Part shown: positions 58,369-64,000 of the stretch, in pieces
Position numbering within the stretch: the first letter of the stretch is position 1
How the letters are laid out: every line of letters begins with the position of its first letter
DNA from: an uncultured Porphyromonadaceae bacterium
Lineage (GTDB): Bacteria > Bacteroidota > Bacteroidia > Bacteroidales > Muribaculaceae
Direction: 5' to 3'
NCBI GenBank assembly: GCA_900544305.1
Contig: UQUV01000009.1
Coordinates: forward strand, 34,142 to 98,141
Length of the DNA: 64,000 nt
Position numbers and translations under genes: made by a program
Notes under the pieces: model-generated
The model's database searches: none
The model's input: only the letters and a program-made list of their open reading frames with translations
Told to the model about the DNA's origin: nothing

Positions 58369-59610
58369 TTATTTTCTGTTTGATTCATAATATAAAGTTG
58401 TGCAGTTTTCAGGTCGCAGCACTGCCGCAGCCACTTCTGCCAATTTTTTCGGAGTAATTTGCCTGTATCGACCGACCTCGGAATTTATCATTTCCACGTG
58501 GCCCAAGGCTTCATAGTATCCTAAATTTGCCGCACGGTCGTCATTGTTTATATTCGTAAACAACACATTCGACTCAAAACGGTTGACATTTTTCTCTATT
58601 TCCCAAGCATCCACCTTTCCGGACAGAACGGCATCAATTTCCGCATCAATGGCATCTTCAACAGCCTTATAGCCTACGCCCGGCAACAAATGTGCCTTTA
58701 CAATCAGCACACCGGCATCGATATCGCCCGTAATCGAAGCGTCGACCGACGAAACAAGATTGCCGCGCATCAGTATATTTCTGTAGAAACGCGAAGAACG
58801 TCCGTTCGACAACACGTCGCTCAACAAGTCGCACGTCTGATAGTCGGCATGCATACGGTCACACATATGATAGATACGCACCAGCATGTCATGCGGCACA
58901 TCCTTCGCCACTCTCAGGCTGCGTGCTTCCGTTTGAACCGGCTCCACCGGAAGTACAGGATGCACAAACCCGGAAGCTGGAATATCACCGAACCATTTTT
59001 CCGCCAAACGGAACGCCTCATCAGCATCCATATTGCCGACTATGGAAAGTATGGCATTGTCGGGCGAATAAAAACGGCGATAAAAACTGCGGACACGTTC
59101 TGCCGTCACATTCTCGATATGCTCCAGTTTCTCACCGATTACCGGCCATCGGTACGGGTGCTCCTTATAGGCAATCTTGCGCCAGTGATGACCGCTGTCG
59201 CCATAAGGAGTATTCAGACAACGCTGCTTGAATTCCTCCATCACCACACTCCGCTGCACTTCCAGACTCTTGTCCGTAAGCAACAGATTCTGCATACGGT
59301 CAGACTCCAGCCAAAGAGCAGTTTCAATATTGTAGGACGGGACTGTTTCGTAGTAGTTGGTAATGTCGCTGTTTGTCCAGGCATTGCACTCCCCGCCTGC
59401 ATTTTGAAGTTTACGGTCAAAATCGGGAGCATTCTCCGAACCACCGAACATCAGGTGTTCCAACAGATGGGCAAGCCCCGTAGAATCGGCATCTTCATTT
59501 TTCGAACCGACACGGTATAACAAATTGACTGCCGCCATTTGAGTGGCGGCATTCCTGTTGTGGACCACACGTAGTCCGTTGGGCAAGATGTGGCGGTTTA
59601 TTTCAATCAT
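58369..59610 (-). CDS. M16 family zinc peptidase (insulinase/pitrilysin)
   Basis: A 413-residue zinc peptidase. The inverted zinc motif HLLEH has His 48, Glu 51 and His 52, and the third ligand Glu is in the LEVQRSVVMEEFKQR segment near 125. There is a tandem second half without zinc motif, as in subunit-type M16 enzymes. No signal peptide is seen, so it is probably cytoplasmic or periplasmic by unknown export. It overlaps the cyclophilin gene by 4 bases (ATGA), so the pair is co-translated. Confidence 0.92.
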   Translation of the reverse strand: MIEINRHILPNGLRVVHNRNAATQMAAVNLLYRVGSKNEDADSTGLAHLLEHLMFGGSENAPDFDRKLQNAGGECNAWTNSDITNYYETVPSYNIETALWLESDRMQNLLLTDKSLEVQRSVVMEEFKQRCLNTPYGDSGHHWRKIAYKEHPYRWPVIGEKLEHIENVTAERVRSFYRRFYSPDNAILSIVGNMDADEAFRLAEKWFGDIPASGFVHPVLPVEPVQTEARSLRVAKDVPHDMLVRIYHMCDRMHADYQTCDLLSDVLSNGRSSRFYRNILMRGNLVSSVDASITGDIDAGVLIVKAHLLPGVGYKAVEDAIDAEIDAVLSGKVDAWEIEKNVNRFESNVLFTNINNDDRAANLGYYEALGHVEMINSEVGRYRQITPKKLAEVAAAVLRPENCTTLYYESNRK

Positions 59611-60464
59611 TCAACAACCGTGGCTTTCAAAATTTTCACGTCGTCTACCGGACGGTCGTTGCCGTCAGTTGCAATCTTCTCGATTTTTTCAACTACATCC
59701 ATTCCTTCCACAACTTCTCCATATACAGAGTAACTGTTGTCGAGGAACGGCGTGCCACCGACTGTGGTATAGGCTTCTTTTTGTTCCGGTGTAAAATGGA
59801 ACAGATTGCCTTTTACTTTCTCTTCTGTTTCCTTAATCAGTTTTTCCTGCAGTTCCTGCAAACCGGCACTGTTGCGGGCACGGCGCAAGTCCATGATTTC
59901 TGCCTTATGTTCAGCCACAAGATCTTCAAATACGGCCTGTTTCTGACGGTTCTGCATGGTCTTCTCCATAGCCACGAGTTCCTGAGCATTGTATTTTTTA
60001 CCGGTTACAATATAGAACTGCGAACCGGACGATTTTTTCTCCGGATTTACATTGTCGCCGGTTCTGGCAGCAGCAATGGCACCTTTCTTATGAAAGTATT
60101 GCGGGAAAACGAATTCTGCCGGAATTTCACTGCCGTGGTCGGAAGCTCCCAACATCTGTCCCTTCTTGGCAGTTTTAGAACTTGGGTCACCCGTCTGCAC
60201 CATGAATTCATTAATGACACGATGGAAAAGCACACCGTCGTATGCCTTTTCTTTCACATTCTTGACAAAATTGTCACGGTGGCCCGGAGTCTCGTTATAA
60301 AGAGCTATTTTTATATTTCCGACTGTAGTTTCCAACAATACAGTCACTCTATTTTCCTGCATATTCAGTTTGTTTGCTTTTTTTTGTTCGATAACATTCG
60401 TCTGTCCAAACGACACCATCCGGACAAACATCATCAATAGAAATAAAAAGAGGGTTTTTCTCAT
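59607..60464 (-). CDS. Cyclophilin-type peptidyl-prolyl isomerase
   Basis: A 285-residue exported isomerase started at 60464 (MRKTLFLFLLMMFVRMVSFG), the signal peptide; the earlier ATG at 60662 overlaps the preceding gene. The cyclophilin fold is shown by VLFHRVINEFMVQTGDPSS, GSEIPAEFVFP and SGSQFYIVTGKKYNAQEL. A helical insert of about 60 residues follows the core phrase and SVYGEVVEGMDVVEKIEKIA ends it. It folds envelope proteins. It overlaps the M16 gene and lies 4 bases after the small gene at 60469. Confidence 0.92.
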   Translation of the reverse strand: MRKTLFLFLLMMFVRMVSFGQTNVIEQKKANKLNMQENRVTVLLETTVGNIKIALYNETPGHRDNFVKNVKEKAYDGVLFHRVINEFMVQTGDPSSKTAKKGQMLGASDHGSEIPAEFVFPQYFHKKGAIAAARTGDNVNPEKKSSGSQFYIVTGKKYNAQELVAMEKTMQNRQKQAVFEDLVAEHKAEIMDLRRARNSAGLQELQEKLIKETEEKVKGNLFHFTPEQKEAYTTVGGTPFLDNSYSVYGEVVEGMDVVEKIEKIATDGNDRPVDDVKILKATVVE

Positions 60465-60468
60465 CAAA

Positions 60469-60843
60469 TCAGATTCCTTTCTGGAACACACGCTTGTATA
60501 TTCTTCGGAAATTGTCGTCCTTGGCACTGAGTTCCTCTGCATGTTCTGCATAGTCTGCTCCCCAAAGGCTTGACAACAAATCTGGGATATACTTGTGTTC
60601 GCGATCCTTATCAATGGCTGCCTTAACCAGCAAGTCGATTGAGTCGGCATATTTTTCCGCATCTATAGCGTGCAAATATCTTGCCGTACTTACCACAAAC
60701 TGGCCATTACGGTCGACATTAATCATGTTCTCGACAAGTGCGGGCATCAATTCGTCACAATTGCCAATATTGTTGGCAATATATTCATACGTTGACAGTC
60801 CGTCTTCTGCTTTTCTGAGTTTTTTAAGAATATCTTCAGCCAT
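60469..60843 (-). CDS. Hypothetical helical protein
   Basis: A 124-residue soluble all-helical protein (DILKKLRKAEDGLSTYEYIA, ENMINVDRNGQFVVSTARYL) with a repeat-like layout of helical hairpins similar to HEAT or TPR scaffolds. No catalytic motif is seen. It is the first gene of an operon with the cyclophilin and M16 peptidase genes, and is served by the promoter at 60916-60946. The function is unknown; envelope quality control is suggested only by the neighbours. Confidence 0.7.
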   Translation of the reverse strand: MAEDILKKLRKAEDGLSTYEYIANNIGNCDELMPALVENMINVDRNGQFVVSTARYLHAIDAEKYADSIDLLVKAAIDKDREHKYIPDLLSSLWGADYAEHAEELSAKDDNFRRIYKRVFQKGI

Positions 60844-60915
60844 CTGAATTTTATTTTATTACTATTGACACACTTGACGCATGGCGGCAAGCACGTTTTA
60901 TTTTTTCTTTTCACG

Positions 60916-60946
60916 CAAAGATAATGCAACGGAAGCGAAAATCAAA
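60916..60946 (-). promoter_or_regulatory. Promoter of the cyclophilin-M16 operon
   Basis: On the minus strand TATCTTTG (60923-60916) has TTTG (60946-60943) 19 bases upstream, the full Bacteroides -33/-7 pattern. It lies 73 bases before the ATG at 60843. Confidence 0.7.
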
Positions 60947-61018
60947 AATAACTTTTCCTATTTTGCATTTTTACGCCCTATTCTGCATGTTTTCCACCTG
61001 CGTCACCCGCAAAAGAAC

Positions 61019-61026
61019 TATCTTTG
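61019..61026 (+). promoter_or_regulatory. -7 box next to the UmuD-like gene (possible leaderless mRNA)
   Basis: TATCTTTG ends 4 bases before the ATG at 61031. With the usual spacing the transcript would begin at or next to the start codon. Confidence 0.5.
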
Positions 61027-61030
61027 CAAC

Positions 61031-61474
61031 ATGGAAACCAAATTAGAAATATACTCGGCCGACCTTTCGACACAATTGAATCTGCTTTATGCCGACGACG
61101 GCATACGTGCCGGATTTCCCAGCCCGGCGCAGGATTACACGACGGAAGCCATCGACCTGAACAAAGAGCTTATACGGCATCCCGCCACCACGTTTTACGC
61201 AAAAGCGGTAGGCGATTCGATGAAGGACCGCGGCATAGACGACGGTGACCTGTTGGTCATCGACAAATCCATCGAGCCGGAAGACGGCGACATTGTTGTG
61301 GCTTACATTGACGGTGAATTTACACTAAAAACCGTAAAAACCGACCCGCAGAACGAATGCGTATGGCTCGTACCTGCCAACCGCAACTATCCCCCGATAA
61401 AAGTGACGGAAGACAACAGCTTCCTCATCTGGGGCGTTCTTACCTACAATATAAAGAAACAGTTCCGAAAATAG
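61031..61474 (+). CDS. UmuD-like LexA-family autopeptidase (S24)
   Basis: A 147-residue S24 peptidase of the UmuD type. The self-cleavage site is Ala 27-Gly 28 (GIRAGFPSP), the nucleophile Ser 63 is in AVGDSMKDRG and the Lys 100 in GEFTLKTVK. These lie three residues on from those of E. coli UmuD. It has no DNA-binding domain, so it is not LexA itself. UmuD acts with the polymerase UmuC after cleavage, but no umuC lies next to it; the next gene is on the other strand. The start at 61031 is the first that gives the normal length. Confidence 0.88.
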   Translation: METKLEIYSADLSTQLNLLYADDGIRAGFPSPAQDYTTEAIDLNKELIRHPATTFYAKAVGDSMKDRGIDDGDLLVIDKSIEPEDGDIVVAYIDGEFTLKTVKTDPQNECVWLVPANRNYPPIKVTEDNSFLIWGVLTYNIKKQFRK

Positions 61475-61511
61475 AGGTTCGATCCCACATATTTGGGAGA
61501 ACCTCTTTTTA
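61474..61511 (+). terminator. Intrinsic terminator after the UmuD-like gene
   Basis: GAGGTTC (61474-61480) pairs with GAACCTC (61499-61505) with an inner CCCA/TGGG pair, followed by TTTTTA. It overlaps the last base of the stop codon. Confidence 0.8.
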
Positions 61512-61521
61512 TTTCAGCACA

Positions 61522-63861
61522 TTACAGCCTGCTCTTCTCATCGTTTCCTGCACCAGTTCCTCTGTATTTTGTCTTGAAATTATTAAAATTCCAACTGACT
61601 GAAAAAACCACTTTTCTACCATAGGAATTTGTCGTTCTGTCCGAGACAAGATAATTCAAGATTTTCGTATCCTGAGTTTTCGACCAATTAAACAGATCCT
61701 CCCCTCTAAGCGCAAGGTTTAGATTGTCATCAAAGAAGGATTTTTGAAGCGCAAGTTCACTATATCCGAACCCCTTCATATAATAAACGCCACGATTTCC
61801 TTTAGTGTTCCACTGCACATTTGCCCGAATAACAAAATTTTTAGGAAGAGTTATTTCATTTTGAAATGAAAACAACCCGTAAGGTTTGTTATAGTCAAGA
61901 GGTTTATCAAGATAATCGAGTGTCAGAAACTGCTTATAAACCCCAACTGTCAATGTAGGTCGCCAACATCCCAAAGCCTGAGATGCTACCAACATGGCAC
62001 CCGCCAACTGATATTTCGGAGCATTGGATGTAAACCACACAGACGCTCCATCGGCAACATCCGATCGTTCAGCCGTCGTATAAATATAATCGTTAATATA
62101 CTGATAGTTTAATCGCAGACTGACAATAGAATATTTCATACTTAATTCCACATCATAAATCTTTTGAGGACGCAATTTCGGATTTCCTCTTTCCTGATGA
62201 AATTGATTATTATATTTCACTTTATTGTTAAGCTGTCCGAAAGAAGGACGCTGTAACCGATTGGAAAAATTCAAGGAAAAATCCACATTGCCAACCGGCA
62301 GTGACAGAGACAAGGACGGCAACACATCTGAATATTTTCTTTCGTCTATTATTTTACCGAAATCCGTCACCTTCGATTTGACAAATTCATATCGCACGCC
62401 GACTTCTCCCAGTAAATTCCCCCAACTTAACTGATACTGTGCAAAAACTGCGTATTTATTTTCCCGATTTTCATAGACATCCTCCTCTATTTTTCCTTCC
62501 GGATTATGCGATTGGCCGCCAACGTTCACCAAACTATAATCAATCCCCCATTTCAAACTATGACTGTCGTTGAAATGATAATCAAACTCTCCTTTAGCCG
62601 CATATACCCGGCTATTGTTTTCGCTGTATGTATTGGTGGTTTCTGAGTGTTTGTCAGTGCTTGACATCTCCTCAATACATTCGTGACTGTCAAGCCAATC
62701 ACGAACATAATCCGCTTCTGCCTGTATAGAAAACTTGTCTGTTGCCTTAATTTGATAGTAAACATTCACATTGTCAAATCTGGAATCATCATTTCCTTTT
62801 AAAGCATTCCGATTGTTGACAAACAGATTCCCGTCTTCATACATTTTAATCCAATCCTTGTCAAAACCGGATTGAATATTCACGTTTCCGGCATATCCGA
62901 CATATTGCAAGCCAACACTTTGCTTGTCGTTTATGTCATAATTCATTCCAACCGAAAACGAATGTTCCTTTCCACAATCCGTATATTTCGACGAGGACAC
63001 CTCATTATACACAGCATTTTGTTCATAACTTATTTGAGTCACGTCATACCTAATATCTTCCTTTAGGTAATCAAAACGGTAAGAACCAAATACATTCAGT
63101 CCTCCTTTCTGATAACTGAGAGACACTACTTCATTATGAGAGAAATGGGTTGACAAAGCACCTTCAGCATCCACCTGAGCCATAAAGCCTTCACCCCGTT
63201 TCTTTCGGGTTATAATTTTTACAACAGCTCGTGTGTCAGCATCATATCCGGCCCCAGGATTTGAAATAACCTCGACGCTCAAAATATCCGTTGATTTCAG
63301 CATCAACAATTCATTGTCATTCCGCATTTTTTTGTTGTTGATGTATATTATTGGACTACCTTTGCCAAACACTTCATACTTATCTTTTAATGCTATGACA
63401 CCGGGAATATGCTTCATCACGTCCTTAGCCGTTCCGGCATTTCTTAAAGACGAATTGGCAACATCTGTAATCATACTACCCCCACGACTATACACAAGCG
63501 GCTTTCCTGCCGTAACAGTAACTTCCGACAATGCCACCGTCGCATCGTTCATAGCCACAGTTCCTAACCTCACATCTGTCTGCTCCACAGACAACTCCTG
63601 TTCGACTTCCTGATAACCCAAATAGGAAATTTTCAAAAGATAATGCCCTTTTTTGACGCCATCAAACTGGAACAGCCCGTTGTCGGCAGAAAGCTCGCCA
63701 CGGTAATAGACAGAATCCGGCAAGCTTAACAACACAACATTAGCAAAAGCCAAAGGTCTGTTTTGTTCATCAACCAACATTCCGTCAACAGTCTGCGCCA
63801 ACGTATTGGCAATACCAAGCATCAAGACAGCCAAGAACGACAACAATTTTGACAAATACAT
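61522..63861 (-). CDS. TonB-receptor-like outer membrane beta-barrel protein
   Basis: A 779-residue outer-membrane protein. The signal peptide ends near SLSFLAVLMLGIANTLAQ-like residue 22. A CarboxypepD-regulatory-like domain is at about 24-105 (VDGMLVDEQNRPLAFANVVL). The plug-like domain at about 115-220 has VMKHIPGVIALKDKYEVFGK and IIYINNKKM. The rest is a large beta barrel (LSLPVGNVDFSLNFSNRLQR). No TonB box is evident, so it may belong to the group of non-TonB outer-membrane barrels of this family. Substrate is unknown. A gene on the same strand ends 3 bases upstream of its start. Confidence 0.85.
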   Translation of the reverse strand: MYLSKLLSFLAVLMLGIANTLAQTVDGMLVDEQNRPLAFANVVLLSLPDSVYYRGELSADNGLFQFDGVKKGHYLLKISYLGYQEVEQELSVEQTDVRLGTVAMNDATVALSEVTVTAGKPLVYSRGGSMITDVANSSLRNAGTAKDVMKHIPGVIALKDKYEVFGKGSPIIYINNKKMRNDNELLMLKSTDILSVEVISNPGAGYDADTRAVVKIITRKKRGEGFMAQVDAEGALSTHFSHNEVVSLSYQKGGLNVFGSYRFDYLKEDIRYDVTQISYEQNAVYNEVSSSKYTDCGKEHSFSVGMNYDINDKQSVGLQYVGYAGNVNIQSGFDKDWIKMYEDGNLFVNNRNALKGNDDSRFDNVNVYYQIKATDKFSIQAEADYVRDWLDSHECIEEMSSTDKHSETTNTYSENNSRVYAAKGEFDYHFNDSHSLKWGIDYSLVNVGGQSHNPEGKIEEDVYENRENKYAVFAQYQLSWGNLLGEVGVRYEFVKSKVTDFGKIIDERKYSDVLPSLSLSLPVGNVDFSLNFSNRLQRPSFGQLNNKVKYNNQFHQERGNPKLRPQKIYDVELSMKYSIVSLRLNYQYINDYIYTTAERSDVADGASVWFTSNAPKYQLAGAMLVASQALGCWRPTLTVGVYKQFLTLDYLDKPLDYNKPYGLFSFQNEITLPKNFVIRANVQWNTKGNRGVYYMKGFGYSELALQKSFFDDNLNLALRGEDLFNWSKTQDTKILNYLVSDRTTNSYGRKVVFSVSWNFNNFKTKYRGTGAGNDEKSRL

Positions 63862-63864
63862 ACT

Positions 63865-64000
63865 TCAGTTTATTTTTGTCATACCTTTTATTTTTCGATA
63901 ACACATAGCTAATAGACTTAAAATCACGCTGCATATTACCCAGACCAAATTTAGATAAAAACGGCGAGATTCTACACCGGCAGAATAAAAAACAAGGCCA
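63865..64000 (-). CDS. C-terminal end of a membrane protein gene (5' part outside window)
   Basis: On the minus strand, the frame GLVFYSAGVESRRFYLNLVW, one helix (VICSVILSLLAMCY) and the basic end RKIKGMTKIN stop at TGA 63867-63865. It lies 3 bases before the start of the barrel protein, so the two genes are probably in one operon. The start and most of the gene lie beyond 64000. The family cannot be named from 45 residues. Confidence 0.55.
   Translation of the reverse strand, partial: GLVFYSAGVESRRFYLNLVWVICSVILSLLAMCYRKIKGMTKIN

Overview
The window is Bacteroidales DNA, seen from its protein families (CTnDOT-type Tra/Mob/Rte proteins, DUF349, TonB-receptor/CarboxypepD-like outer-membrane proteins) and from repeated TAnnTTTG promoter boxes. 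I cannot name the species from sequence alone. Two parts are visible: an integrative conjugative element (ICE, conjugative transposon) from position 1 to about 42.5-42.8 kb, whose far end lies outside the window, and chromosomal housekeeping DNA from there to 64 kb.

ICE, left part (1-12.4 kb, minus strand): the mating-pore operon in CTnDOT order, traA-B-C-D, a small conserved gene, then traE-F-G-(traH position)-I-J-K-L-M-N-O, with traO cut by the window edge. A strong terminator at 9471-9511 splits this array, and traE has its own upstream region. From 12.5 to 13.06 kb a divergent intergenic region holds short repeats, a promoter and a large inverted repeat that is my oriT candidate. mobA, mobB (relaxase) and mobC (coupling protein) follow on the plus strand. 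From 17 to 23.7 kb lie small ICE genes and an AT-rich cargo block: membrane proteins, lipoproteins, a truncated SUKH-type immunity gene, two decayed genes, a TPR/HTH membrane regulator and a small lipoprotein. From 24.5 to 33.7 kb come DUF4099/DUF3945 proteins, an Exc-like topoisomerase III, small proteins and a PRTRC cassette (E, C, a 55-residue protein, F, B, ThiF-like). From 34 to 42.4 kb come regulation and integration: rteA/rteB without tetQ, a RibD/DHFR-like gene, three small HTH proteins and two tyrosine recombinases.

The strongest undescribed signals are non-coding. (1) A family of about 113-151 bp nested hairpins (16889, 28811, 29361 and a divergent copy at 23883) shares a near-invariant core, while the flanking stem arms differ in sequence but stay complementary. 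(2) The rteAB leader carries a 10-codon peptide, MRANRRPPRL, with an unusually strong Shine-Dalgarno sequence, followed by mutually exclusive hairpins and an intrinsic terminator just before rteA, which looks like a ribosome-stalling attenuator. (3) After rteB there is a promoter, a 117 nt near-continuous hairpin and a terminator, a candidate small RNA. (4) Related regulatory motifs lie upstream of traE, mobA and the 24.5 kb operon, suggesting one regulator links mating-pore, DNA-processing and excision functions.

Chromosome (42.8-64 kb): DEAD-box helicase, flavin reductase, Sua5/YrdC, B3/4 protein, stomatin-like/NfeD pair, an mtnN-luxS-class A beta-lactamase cluster, AlbA_2 protein, bile-acid:sodium-symporter-family transporter, SGNH hydrolase, recQ, undecaprenyl-phosphate sugar transferase, DUF349 protein, M16 peptidase, cyclophilin, a UmuD-like protein without UmuC beside it, and a TonB-receptor-like outer-membrane protein. 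No rRNA, tRNA or CRISPR array was recognised.
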